In this document: one piece after another, positions 44,132 through 52,883 of the stretch
Layout of the letters: each line of letters begins with the position of its first letter
How positions within the stretch are numbered: the first letter of the stretch is position 1
From: Pantoea sp. BAV 3049
GTDB lineage: Bacteria > Pseudomonadota > Gammaproteobacteria > Enterobacterales > Enterobacteriaceae
Assembly (NCBI RefSeq): GCF_009765445.1
Contig: NZ_WHOY01000031.1
Location: 1,922,211-1,986,210, forward strand
Length of the DNA stretch: 64,000 nucleotides
Direction: 5' to 3'
Translations under genes and position numbers: made by a program
Notes under the pieces: model-generated
What the model saw: the letters and a program-made list of their open reading frames with translations, nothing else
Told to the model about the DNA's origin: nothing
Databases searched by the model: none

Positions 44132-44998
44132 ATGCTGGTTACATTACGAGAAGTTCTCGCTGACGCCGTCAGCCATCGGTATGCAGTCGGTGCGTTTAAC
44201 GTTATCGATATCAATATGGCCAGAGGGGTGATTGCCGCCGCCATGCAGCGCCAGTCACCCGTCATTATCAGTCAGGGGCAGGGGCAGTTTCGATTTACCC
44301 CGCCAGAAATTATGGGGCCTTCTCTGGTGCAGCTTGCGCGGGAGGCCAGCGTTCCGGTGGTGATCCACCTCGATCACGGCAAACAGTTTGATGTTTGTGA
44401 GCGGGCGATCCGGGCGGGCTACTCTTCGATTATGTATGACGGTTCCCAGCTCTCCATGGCGGAAAACATGGCCAGTACCCGCAAGGCCGTGGCGCTGGCG
44501 CGTCAGCATCGCGTGTCGATTGAAGGCGAAGTCGGCCATGTTTCTAATGCTGAAACCGGCGACCTGCCTGGCGATCACGTGGAGCTGGCTGCAGATGAGC
44601 AGTTTCTGACCACGCCAGAGCAGGCCCTGCAGTTTTGGCAGGCGACTGAAGTGGATGCATTAGCGGTAGCTTTTGGCACCGGGCACGGTATTTACCGCGA
44701 AACGCCAAAGCTGGAATTTGATCGCCTGCGTGAGATTCAGAAAACCGTGGATGTGCCTCTGGTGATGCACGGTGGCTCCGGGCTGGGTGACGAAGCGTAT
44801 AAGGAGGCGATAGCTTGTGGTATCCGCAAGCTTAACTACTTTACGCTGCTGTCGCAGTCGCTGGGAGAGCTGATCAAAGAGGCGGTTAATGCCACCGAAG
44901 AGCCCTACTACCATGAGATTCAGCTGTTAATCGTCAATGAAACGCAAAAGCATGTCGCCCGTCTGATGGGAATTTTTGGCAGTGCTCAACGAGCGTAA
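44132..44998 (+). CDS. Class II (zinc) ketose-bisphosphate aldolase
   Basis: A 288-residue class II aldolase of the FbaA/GatY/KbaY family. Zinc ligands and catalytic Asp are visible in VVIHLDHGKQFD, the Glu in IEGEVGHV, His in GTGHGIY and His in LVMHGGSGLGDE. It cleaves a ketose-1-phosphate to dihydroxyacetone phosphate plus a three- or four-carbon aldehyde. The sulfoquinovose operon of E. coli uses a class I enzyme (YihT) for this step, so this is a replacement by an unrelated fold. The aldehyde product would go to the YihU-like reductase. Last gene of the operon, 16 bp after the kinase. Confidence 0.92.
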   Translation: MLVTLREVLADAVSHRYAVGAFNVIDINMARGVIAAAMQRQSPVIISQGQGQFRFTPPEIMGPSLVQLAREASVPVVIHLDHGKQFDVCERAIRAGYSSIMYDGSQLSMAENMASTRKAVALARQHRVSIEGEVGHVSNAETGDLPGDHVELAADEQFLTTPEQALQFWQATEVDALAVAFGTGHGIYRETPKLEFDRLREIQKTVDVPLVMHGGSGLGDEAYKEAIACGIRKLNYFTLLSQSLGELIKEAVNATEEPYYHEIQLLIVNETQKHVARLMGIFGSAQRA

Positions 44999-45036
44999 TA
45001 TCCTCCGGTAAAAGCAGCCTGTCAGGCAAGACCCGT

Positions 45037-45063
45037 GGAAGGGTGAAATTTCTTCACCCTTCC
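45037..45063 (+). terminator. Hairpin after the aldolase gene
   Basis: An 11-bp perfect stem GGAAGGGTGAA/TTCACCCTTCC with a five-base loop, 40 bp after the aldolase stop. No T-run follows, so it may be a weak or Rho-assisted terminator. Confidence 0.5.
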
Positions 45064-45169
45064 GGCACGGATTCCCGTATCCTCCCTGACAGACTTAGAC
45101 TATTCTTTAGGCGCGGAACTGACCGCCCTCATTACTTGCAAGCCCTTCTATTACAGGAGTTACTTTCCC

Positions 45170-45886
45170 ATGACGACAGGAATTTCACGCATCTGGACGC
45201 GACTGTTAGTGCCTTTTGCCGCGCTGTTTCTGGTCTTTCAGCTGACCGGTTGCGGCGACAAAGAAGCCGACCAGCGCAAAGCCTTTATCGATTTCCTGCA
45301 GAACACCGTGATGCGCAGTGGTGAACACCTGCCCAGCCTGAGCGAAGATCAGAAGCAGAAATTCGGTAACTACGTTAACGATTACGCGATCATTTATGGT
45401 TTCTCACAGCAGGTGAACCGTGCGGTGGACTCCGGAATGAAGCCGGTGGTGGATGAGCTGAGTGCGATCCGTACACCGCAGGATTATCTGACCCGCCGTG
45501 ATTCACTGCGTCAGGCCAGCGGTTCGCTGGGCGTGCTGACCCAGCAAATTCAGGCGTCCAAAACTCAGGCAGACACCAGCAAAGCCGCACTGAAACAGCC
45601 ATCCGATCTGAAAACGGTTTACGACAATGTTTACAACAAAGTGGTGACGTTGCCAGCTAACTCACTGCAGCCGTTGCTGCCAGCTCTGCAGACGCTGAGC
45701 CAGAATGCGGTGCAGGCCGGAGATTTCCTGCAGCAGCAGGGTGCGCAGGTGACGTTTAACGGCACGACGATACAGTTCCCAAGCCAGCAGCAGGCCACAC
45801 AGTACAATGCGCTGATGAGCAACCTGTCGGCCAATGCCCAGGCACTGAGCCAGGCGCAGAGTGCCCTGCAGAGCGGGTTCCAGTAA
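45170..45886 (+). CDS. yiaF: DUF3053 lipoprotein YiaF
   Basis: A 238-residue predicted lipoprotein, homologous to E. coli YiaF. The signal peptide ends in the lipobox LTGC (Cys at about residue 27), followed by GDKEADQ; the Gly after the Cys does not suggest inner-membrane retention, so outer-membrane sorting is likely. The conserved block QRKAFIDFLQNTVMRSGEHL is near-identical to YiaF. The rest is helical, with Gln- and Ala-rich segments. Its function is unknown. In E. coli yiaF is near glyS, so the 22-kb catabolic region looks inserted between these neighbours. Confidence 0.92.
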   Translation: MTTGISRIWTRLLVPFAALFLVFQLTGCGDKEADQRKAFIDFLQNTVMRSGEHLPSLSEDQKQKFGNYVNDYAIIYGFSQQVNRAVDSGMKPVVDELSAIRTPQDYLTRRDSLRQASGSLGVLTQQIQASKTQADTSKAALKQPSDLKTVYDNVYNKVVTLPANSLQPLLPALQTLSQNAVQAGDFLQQQGAQVTFNGTTIQFPSQQQATQYNALMSNLSANAQALSQAQSALQSGFQ

Positions 45887-46484
45887 GCTATTGCCAGCGG
45901 GTCTGATCCCCCCTTTCGGGTGAGATATACACAATTACCGGGGCGGGGACGATCCCGCCCGATCCAAAGATTGCCACCAGTCGTATCAGAGCAATCCACC
46001 CCTTACGTACCTTAAATCTGCGTCGATCTGGCTTCCGTCGTTTCGCCAGCCAGCCTGGCCTTACTCATTCCAGAAACCCGTAATTTTCTTACATCCGATA
46101 ACCATTTGATTTAAGGGAACCGCCTGGTGTGATCGGCCTCATTTTCGGCCAAAAATAAATTGTGATATGCATCACGCATTAAACAGAAAGTCACTGGATC
46201 AGTTCGTGATGAAAATCACACAAAATTCGCCATTTTGCGTATTTATTCGCCAGCGTGTTTTTTTTACAGCGAATAATTGTGATCAACATCACTAAAAACA
46301 GCCCTCACTATCCCCTAACTTAGTGATTTACATCACACTTTACCCGATGACTACGCAGCGTCATATTCGCGTGATAGAGTCCGCCTGCATACAGTGATAC
46401 TGACGGCTCCCCGCCGTACTATCCTAAACAAAAATCAACGCGCTCTCTTATTTGTCAGCGCGTACCAATAAGGGGTGTGTTTTT
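45887..46484 (+). promoter_or_regulatory. mtlA promoter region with four CRP-like sites
   Basis: About 600 bp without a gene. Four sites fit TGTGA-N6-TCACA: 46161-46176 (TGTGATATGCATCACG), 46205-46220 (CGTGATGAAAATCACA), 46278-46293 (TGTGATCAACATCACT) and 46322-46337 (AGTGATTTACATCACA). The E. coli mtlA promoter is also known for several CRP sites. The spacings are 44, 73 and 44 bp between starts. MtlR is expected to act here too, but I see no site for it. Confidence 0.8.
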
Positions 46485-48413
46485 ATGTCCTCATCAGATA
46501 TCAAGATCAAGGTCCAGAACTTTGGTCGCTTTCTGAGCAACATGGTGATGCCAAATATCGGGGCGTTTATCGCCTGGGGTATCATCACCGCACTGTTTAT
46601 TCCTACTGGCTGGCTACCGAACGAAACGATGGCCAAACTGGTCGGCCCTATGATTACCTACCTGCTGCCACTGCTGATCGGTTATACCGGTGGTCGTCTG
46701 GTCGGTGGCGATCGCGGCGGCGTGGTGGGTGCGATCACCACCATGGGCGTGATCGTGGGTGCAGATATGCCAATGTTCCTCGGCTCAATGATTGCCGGTC
46801 CTCTGGGCGGCTGGGCGATAAAACGCTTCGACCGCATGGTTGACGGTAAAATCAAAAGCGGCTTCGAAATGCTGGTCAACAACTTCTCTGCCGGTATCAT
46901 CGGTATGCTGTTGGCGATCCTCGCTTTCCTGGCTATCGGCCCGCTGGTTGAAGGTCTGTCCCACATTCTCGCCGCTGGCGTGAACCTGATGGTGCAGAAT
47001 AACCTGCTGCCACTCACCTCCATCTTCGTGGAACCGGCGAAAATCCTGTTCCTGAATAACGCCATTAACCACGGTATCTTCTCGCCACTGGGTATCCAGC
47101 AGGCCAGCGAAGCCGGTAAGTCGATCTTCTTCCTGATCGAAGCGAATCCGGGCCCGGGTATGGGCGTACTGATGGCTTACATGTTCTTTGGTCGTGGTAA
47201 CGCCAAGCAGTCTGCGGGCGGCGCGGCAATCATCCACTTCCTGGGCGGCATCCACGAGATTTACTTCCCGTATGTGCTGATGAACCCACGTCTGATCATC
47301 GCCGTTATTCTTGGCGGTATGACTGGCGTGTTCACCCTGACTCTGCTGAACGGTGGCCTGGTTTCTCCGGCCTCCCCGGGTTCAATCCTGGCGGTACTGG
47401 CAATGACCCCGAAAGGTGCATATTTCGCTAACATCGCAGCGATAATTGCCGCCTTCGCCGTCTCCTTCGTGGTTTCTGCAATCCTGCTGAAAACCAGCAA
47501 AGTGAAAGAAGATGACGATATCGAGGCTGCGGCCCGTCGCGTCAGCGAAATGAAAGCCCAGTCTAAAGGCCAGACCGGTACTGCAGCAGCAGCTGATGGC
47601 ATGAACGGCGATCTGAGCCACGTACGTAAAATCATCGTGGCCTGTGATGCCGGTATGGGCTCCAGCGCCATGGGCGCAGGCGTGCTGCGTAAAAAGGTTA
47701 ACGATGCGGGCCTGACCAATATTTCCGTCACCAATACCGCGATTAACAACCTGCCGGGCGATGTGGATCTGGTGATTACTCACCGCGATCTGACCGAACG
47801 TGCAATGCGCCAGGCTCCTCATGCCCAGCATATTTCGCTGACTAACTTCCTCGACAGTGGCCTGTACACAGACCTGACTTCGCGCCTGGTTGATGCAAAC
47901 CGCACTGCCGGTCACCGTGATAAAGTCAGCGCCACGCTGAGCGACAGCTACGATAACAGCCAGGAACACCTGTTCAAACTGAGCGCCCGCAATATCTTCC
48001 TGGGCAACCAGGCTACGGATAAAGAGCAGGCTATCCGTTTTGCTGGTGAGCAGCTGGTGCGCGGCGGTTACGTTGAGCCAGAATACGTTCAGGCGATGCT
48101 GGATCGTGAAAAACTGACCCCAACCTATCTGGGTGAGTCCATCGCCGTGCCACACGGCACCATTGAAGCGAAAGACCGCGTACTGCAGACCGGTGTGGTG
48201 TTCTGCCAGTATCCGGAAGGCGTTCGCTTCGGTGAAGAAGAAGATGACATTGCCCGTCTGGTTATCGGTATCGCCGCTCGCAACAATGAGCACATCCAGG
48301 TGATTACCAGCCTGACCAACGCGCTGGATGATGACAGCGTCATCGCCAGACTGGCCAGCACCACTGACGTGCAGGAAGTCCTGGACCTGCTGTCTGGCAA
48401 ACAGCCAGCGTAA
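46485..48413 (+). CDS. mtlA: PTS mannitol-specific EIICBA
   Basis: A 642-residue fused mannitol permease of the phosphotransferase system. Residues 1 to about 340 form the membrane EIIC domain (FGRFLSNMVMPNIGAFIAWG, PGPGMGVLMAYMFFG). The EIIB domain follows with its phosphocysteine in KIIVACDAGMGSSAMGAG. The C-terminal EIIA domain carries the phospho-His in SIAVPHGTIEAKDRV. It imports mannitol and releases mannitol-1-phosphate using phosphate from HPr. Start at 46485 after AAGGGG. It heads the mtlADR operon. Confidence 0.97.
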   Translation: MSSSDIKIKVQNFGRFLSNMVMPNIGAFIAWGIITALFIPTGWLPNETMAKLVGPMITYLLPLLIGYTGGRLVGGDRGGVVGAITTMGVIVGADMPMFLGSMIAGPLGGWAIKRFDRMVDGKIKSGFEMLVNNFSAGIIGMLLAILAFLAIGPLVEGLSHILAAGVNLMVQNNLLPLTSIFVEPAKILFLNNAINHGIFSPLGIQQASEAGKSIFFLIEANPGPGMGVLMAYMFFGRGNAKQSAGGAAIIHFLGGIHEIYFPYVLMNPRLIIAVILGGMTGVFTLTLLNGGLVSPASPGSILAVLAMTPKGAYFANIAAIIAAFAVSFVVSAILLKTSKVKEDDDIEAAARRVSEMKAQSKGQTGTAAAADGMNGDLSHVRKIIVACDAGMGSSAMGAGVLRKKVNDAGLTNISVTNTAINNLPGDVDLVITHRDLTERAMRQAPHAQHISLTNFLDSGLYTDLTSRLVDANRTAGHRDKVSATLSDSYDNSQEHLFKLSARNIFLGNQATDKEQAIRFAGEQLVRGGYVEPEYVQAMLDREKLTPTYLGESIAVPHGTIEAKDRVLQTGVVFCQYPEGVRFGEEEDDIARLVIGIAARNNEHIQVITSLTNALDDDSVIARLASTTDVQEVLDLLSGKQPA

Positions 48414-48512
48414 GCCTTCAGGAATTGCAAGTATTACACCCCAGGGCCGGGCATGCCCGGCTCTTTCTTCGGGCCGGGTTTGTCCGGCCTCATCGTTAAT
48501 ACGGGAAAAATT

Positions 48513-49661
48513 ATGAAAGCTCTTCATTTTGGTGCCGGTAATATTGGCCGCGGTTTTATTGGTAAATTGCTGGCTGACGCCGGTATTCAGCTGACGTTTG
48601 CCGACGTTAATCAGGTGGTTCTGGATGCGCTGAATGCCCGTCACGAGTACCCGGTCCACGTGGTTGGCGAGCAGGCTCAGGTCGATATCGTCAGGGGCGT
48701 GAATGCCGTTAACAGTGCCAGCGATGACATCATCCCGCTGATCGCTGAGGTTGATATCGTTACCACGGCGGTTGGTCCGCAGATCCTCGAGCGCATTGCC
48801 GGTGGTATCGCGAAGGGTCTGGCCAAACGCAGTGATAGCGGTAATACCCGTCCTCTTAATATCATCGCCTGTGAAAATATGGTGCGCGGTACCACGCAGC
48901 TGAAAGGCCACGTGATGAAAGCGCTGCCTGAGCAATATCACGCCTGGGCTGAAGCCAACGTGGGCTTTGTCGATTCTGCCGTAGACCGCATCGTGCCGCC
49001 TTCTGAAGCCGGTACCACCGATCCGCTGGAAGTCACCGTGGAAACCTTCAGCGAGTGGATCGTGGATAAAACGCAGTTCAAAGGCGATCTGCCTGCCATT
49101 CCGGGCATGGAACTGACCGATAATCTGATGGCCTTCGTGGAACGCAAGCTGTTCACCCTGAACACCGGTCATGCAATTACCGCCTATCTGGGCCAGCTGG
49201 CGGGTCACAAAACTATCCGTGATGCGATCCTCGATGAGAAAGTCCGCGCGGTGGTGAAAGGCGCGATGGAAGAGAGCGGCACGGTGCTGATTAAACGTTA
49301 CGGCTTTGAAGCCGACAAGCATGCGGCTTATATTCAGAAAATCCTCGGACGTTTCGAAAACCCGTACCTGAAGGATGATGTTGAGCGCGTAGGCCGTCAG
49401 CCGCTGCGTAAACTGAGCGCCGGCGATCGTCTGATCAAACCAACATTGGGTACGCTGGAGTATGGTTTGCCACACAACAATCTGGTGACCGGTATCGCCG
49501 CTGCTATGCATTACCGCAGCGACCAGGACCCGCAGGCGCAGGAGCTGGTCGATCTGCTGTCCCGCCTCGGCGTGCAGGCCACTCTGGCGCAGGTTTCTGG
49601 TCTGGAAGCTGACAGCGAGGTAGTGGCAGCCGTAGTGAAGGCTTACAACGCTATGGCATAA
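48513..49661 (+). CDS. mtlD: Mannitol-1-phosphate 5-dehydrogenase
   Basis: A 382-residue NAD-dependent dehydrogenase, standard length, starting [19 protein letters not shown] with the Rossmann glycines. It oxidises mannitol-1-phosphate from MtlA to fructose-6-phosphate in the cytosol. The catalytic region of the polyol-specific long-chain family ([19 protein letters not shown]) is present. It lies 99 bp after mtlA. Confidence 0.97.
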   Translation: MKALHFGAGNIGRGFIGKLLADAGIQLTFADVNQVVLDALNARHEYPVHVVGEQAQVDIVRGVNAVNSASDDIIPLIAEVDIVTTAVGPQILERIAGGIAKGLAKRSDSGNTRPLNIIACENMVRGTTQLKGHVMKALPEQYHAWAEANVGFVDSAVDRIVPPSEAGTTDPLEVTVETFSEWIVDKTQFKGDLPAIPGMELTDNLMAFVERKLFTLNTGHAITAYLGQLAGHKTIRDAILDEKVRAVVKGAMEESGTVLIKRYGFEADKHAAYIQKILGRFENPYLKDDVERVGRQPLRKLSAGDRLIKPTLGTLEYGLPHNNLVTGIAAAMHYRSDQDPQAQELVDLLSRLGVQATLAQVSGLEADSEVVAAVVKAYNAMA

Positions 49662-49752
49662 TGCCATTGCTTCCGGCTTCAACGGATGAACGGACAGGGC
49701 ACGACCTGGTCGTGCCCTTCACGGCGGTGGAACCGCGAGGTTTTAGTACGAT

Positions 49753-50289
49753 ATGCAGGCTCTCATGGAAAAACCACAGGCTTTTGAGAATCGGGTGCTT
49801 GAGCGCCTGAACGCCGGAAGAACGGTCAGAAGCTTTTTGATCGCGACGGTGGAACTGCTGGCCGAAGCGGTAAACCTGCTGGTCATTCAGGTCTTTCGCA
49901 AGGATGATTACGCCGTAAAATATGCGGTAGAGCCTCTGTTACTGGGTGATGGCCCGCTGGGTGAACTGTCGGTCAGGCTGAAGCTGATCTACGGCCTGGG
50001 AGTGATCAGCCGCACTGAATACGAAGATGCCGAGCTGCTGATGGCACTGCGTGAAGCCCTGAACGATGACGGCACCGAGTATCGCTTTACCGACGACGAG
50101 CTGCTGGGCCCGTTTGGCGAGCTGCACTGTGTGACTGCCCTGCCTCCCCGTCCCGACCTCTCCAGTGATGATGCCGAGCTGCGCGCCATGCTGCAGCAGC
50201 GTTATCAGCAGGTGGTTCGCTCCACGATGGTGCTGTCGCTGACCGAACTGATTTCCCGCATCAGCCTCAAGCAGGCTTTCAAAAAGTAG
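49753..50289 (+). CDS. mtlR: Mannitol operon repressor
   Basis: A 178-residue MtlR, similar to the E. coli protein from its internal MQAT onward (QAFENRVLERLNAGRTVRSF, NLLVIQVFRKDDYAVKYAVEP, GPFGELHCV). The E. coli protein has an extra 17 N-terminal residues; here an in-frame TAG six bases upstream of the ATG rules out a longer start. MtlR is an unusual all-helical repressor without a classical helix-turn-helix. It closes the mtlADR operon. Confidence 0.95.
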   Translation: MQALMEKPQAFENRVLERLNAGRTVRSFLIATVELLAEAVNLLVIQVFRKDDYAVKYAVEPLLLGDGPLGELSVRLKLIYGLGVISRTEYEDAELLMALREALNDDGTEYRFTDDELLGPFGELHCVTALPPRPDLSSDDAELRAMLQQRYQQVVRSTMVLSLTELISRISLKQAFKK

Positions 50290-50361
50290 CCAACGCCCTT
50301 TCCCTCTTGCCGTCGCTTTCGTGTATCCTTGCGGCAATGAATCACATCACGGTTAATGACA

Positions 50362-50724
50362 ATGAAAGAACAAGTTCAGGCAGAAATTAAAAACCTCAGC
50401 GACAAGCTGGATGCCCTGACGCGCAAGGAGCCGCTGCTGCTGGAATCCGGCAATGCAGAAAAGTTGGGCGAGCTGCTGAAAGAAAAAGAGAAAGTGGTTC
50501 AAGAGCTGGAGCGTCTGCGCGGCGTACGCGAAGAGAAGCTGAGCAAAGAAGCACAAAAATTGAAGCAGATGCCGTTCAGCCGCACGATCACTAAAAAAGA
50601 GCAGGCCAATATGGGCGCGCTGAAAAAAAGCGTGCATGGCATTGTGGTGGTGCACCCGATGACCGCGCTGGGTCGCGAGATGGGCCTGAAAGAGATGACC
50701 GGCTTCGCGAAAACGGCTTTTTAA
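50362..50724 (+). CDS. yibL: YibL family ribosome-associated protein
   Basis: A 120-residue protein equal in length to E. coli YibL and closely similar at the C-terminus ([39 protein letters not shown]). The N-terminal half is a charged coiled coil. YibL has been found associated with ribosomes; its precise role is unknown. It lies 72 bp after mtlR, as in E. coli but without yibT. ATG at 50362 is preferred to the one at 50356. Confidence 0.93.
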   Translation: MKEQVQAEIKNLSDKLDALTRKEPLLLESGNAEKLGELLKEKEKVVQELERLRGVREEKLSKEAQKLKQMPFSRTITKKEQANMGALKKSVHGIVVVHPMTALGREMGLKEMTGFAKTAF

Positions 50725-50746
50725 GTTTTACCGCTTTTTGTAGCAT

Positions 50747-50770
50747 AATGCCCGCAGATGCGGGCATTTT
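50747..50770 (+). terminator. Rho-independent terminator after yibL
   Basis: AATGCCCGCA/TGCGGGCATT is a perfect stem with a two-base loop followed by TTAG. It separates yibL from the convergent ABC transporter operon. Confidence 0.85.
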
Positions 50771-50785
50771 AGTCTCAGAACACCT

Positions 50786-51853
50786 TCACTTCTTCGCGTA
50801 TTTCGCTTCCAGCGTGGCGAACCACGGTGCCACGAAGTCAGTGGATTCTCCCCAGCCAGGGATGATTTTATTCAGATTGGCAACGTTGACCGGCGCGGAC
50901 TGCCCTGCCAGCTGGGCCTGAGAGATCGCCGCGGCTTTAAACTGGTAAGTTGCCGGCGTTGGCTCCCCGCCGATTTTGTTCGCCACCAGACGCATATTGG
51001 TTGCGCCAATCAGTTTGCTGTCCACCGCCACAGTCTGTTTCCACGGGCTGTTCTTCTCCTGCATCAGTTGCAGGTCCTGGTTGGACACGTCGATGCTGTA
51101 CAGTTTGATTTCAGTACGGCCATTCTCCTGCAGGGCTTTATAAGCTCCCTGCGCGAAGGCATCCCAGGCTCCCCAGATCGCGTCAATCTGACCTTTCGGG
51201 TATTTCGCGAGGATGGCGCCAATCTTATTGGCTGTATCACCCTGCACATCAGAAGAGACCGCACCTATCGACTCCAGCTGATGAATGCCAGGATTCGCCT
51301 TCAAAACTTTTTCATAAACTACCTGGCGACGTTCCATCGCCGGGAAGCCAGCCACCCAGAGCTTGACGATATTCGCCTTGCCGTTGGTGTCCTTAAGCAG
51401 CTGATCAAGGGAGTGCTGTGCCAGAGAAGCATCGTCCTGAGCAGTAACGGTTACGCCTTCAACAGGCTGGTTTACCGGCGTGTCGAATACAGAGACTTTG
51501 ATACCCGCATCCGCAATACGCTTCACCAGCGCTGTGGAATACGGGTCTTTACCGTGTGACAAGATAATGCCGTCATATTTCTGACTGATAGCCTGATTAA
51601 CAAAATCCTGGAAACGCGCGTCGTCGCCATTGCTCAGAAAAGTGCTGACTTTGAAGCCCAATTTGCGGCCCTGCTGGATAGCACCGGCAACGAACTGAGT
51701 AGTGTTGTCATCGGAACCCAGGTTACGGATAACGGCGATGCGCACCGGGCCATTATGGTTAGCGATGGCCGCCGGAACTGCAGCGGTATCGGCAAAAGCA
51801 GGCATGGCGGTCAGCAGACTGATAGCCAGCAGCGATGTGGTCAGTTTATTCAT
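50786..51853 (-). CDS. ABC transporter periplasmic sugar-binding protein
   Basis: A 355-residue substrate-binding protein of the RbsB/LsrB-like class. The signal peptide ends at about MPAFA. The mature part has two Rossmann-like lobes (VRIAVIRNLGSDD, QKYDGIILSHGKD, VSVFDTPVN, AIWGAWDAFAQGAYKAL). It would deliver a sugar or sugar-like compound to the adjacent permease. It is the last gene of an ATPase-permease-binding-protein operon, 34 bp after the permease. The ligand is unknown. The start at 51853 gives a proper signal peptide. Confidence 0.9.
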   Translation of the reverse strand: MNKLTTSLLAISLLTAMPAFADTAAVPAAIANHNGPVRIAVIRNLGSDDNTTQFVAGAIQQGRKLGFKVSTFLSNGDDARFQDFVNQAISQKYDGIILSHGKDPYSTALVKRIADAGIKVSVFDTPVNQPVEGVTVTAQDDASLAQHSLDQLLKDTNGKANIVKLWVAGFPAMERRQVVYEKVLKANPGIHQLESIGAVSSDVQGDTANKIGAILAKYPKGQIDAIWGAWDAFAQGAYKALQENGRTEIKLYSIDVSNQDLQLMQEKNSPWKQTVAVDSKLIGATNMRLVANKIGGEPTPATYQFKAAAISQAQLAGQSAPVNVANLNKIIPGWGESTDFVAPWFATLEAKYAKK

Positions 51854-51887
51854 TATTATTAATACCCTGTCAGACGGTGTTAAGCGC

Positions 51888-52883
51888 TCAGCGGCGCTGG
51901 ATGTAAGTAATAGCCAGCGCAACAGCCAGCACCAGGCCTTTGATAATATCCATCGCATAGTAGGGAACGGAAAGCATCACCAGCCCGTTCTGCAGCACGC
52001 CAAGAATAATGGCGCCTACCAGCGTTCCCAGCGCATTGGGCTTGCCCGAACCCGCCAGAGAGAAACCGATCCACGCGGCGGCAACCGCATCCATCAGATA
52101 GCCTCCGCCCGCATTGACCTGAGAAGATCCAATGCGCGATGCCAGCAGGATGCCGCCCAGCCCCGCGAGCAGTGAAGCCAGCACATAGGCCAGTACACGG
52201 TAGCGATGGGTACGGATGCCGGAAAGGCGCGCCGCTTCCGGGTTGCCGCCAATGGCATACATCCGGCGACCATGCCTGGTCAGCGACAGACCCAACTGAG
52301 CGAATGCAGTGACCACCAGCATAATGATCACAATGGTCGGCACCTGCCCCAGCAGCGAAAAATTGGCCGGAATAGTGCCTTCCGCCATATCACCGCTCGG
52401 CATCACCATATTTTCCGTGATTGAGCCGCCAAAGCTGTAGGTCATCGCCACACCCTGAACGACAAACAGGCTGGCTAATGTGGCTAACATGTCAGGAATG
52501 CGCAGAATAACGATAAGAAAAGCGTTAAAAAGTCCCACCAGCGTGCACAGCAATAAAGTGAGGGCAATCGCCGCTGTCGATCCGTAGCCGTACCAGACGA
52601 ACAATGAAATCACCAGCGAGTTTGCCAGCGAGGCCGTAGAACCAACCGACAGGTCAAAACCGCCGATGGTCAGGGAAATCGACACGCCGACGGCAATCAC
52701 CGTAACAATGGCAATCGAACGCAGGATGTTGATGATATTGGCAGGCTCAAGGAAGCTGTCCGAAGCCAGACCAAAAGCGGCGATCAGCGCCACCACCGTC
52801 AGCAACATCCCCCATTTATAGAGAAATTCAAACAGCTGGTGACGCAGGGGCGTCGCCTTCAGGGAAAGTTCTTTGCTGCTCAC
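51888..52883 (-). CDS. ABC transporter permease (RbsC family)
   Basis: A 331-residue inner-membrane permease of the ribose/galactose-type ABC importers. About ten membrane spans are visible, with the family signatures GVSISLTIGGFDLSVGSTAS and YAIGGNPEAARLSGI (coupling loop), and GGGYLMDAVAAAWIG. Its ATG overlaps the stop of the ATPase gene by four bases. It most likely forms a homodimer channel. Confidence 0.92.
   Translation of the reverse strand: MSSKELSLKATPLRHQLFEFLYKWGMLLTVVALIAAFGLASDSFLEPANIINILRSIAIVTVIAVGVSISLTIGGFDLSVGSTASLANSLVISLFVWYGYGSTAAIALTLLLCTLVGLFNAFLIVILRIPDMLATLASLFVVQGVAMTYSFGGSITENMVMPSGDMAEGTIPANFSLLGQVPTIVIIMLVVTAFAQLGLSLTRHGRRMYAIGGNPEAARLSGIRTHRYRVLAYVLASLLAGLGGILLASRIGSSQVNAGGGYLMDAVAAAWIGFSLAGSGKPNALGTLVGAIILGVLQNGLVMLSVPYYAMDIIKGLVLAVALAITYIQRR

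Noticed and set aside
36344-44998. A standard sulfoquinovose degradation operon
   Set aside because: YihQ, YihS and YihT are absent and two of three recalled sulfonate-binding residues in the kinase are changed.
47382-49682. A 766-codon open frame on the minus strand
   Set aside because: It lies antisense across mtlA and mtlD, which are beyond doubt. It has no recognisable domain and is His- and Gln-rich in the way expected from the complement of a highly expressed gene.
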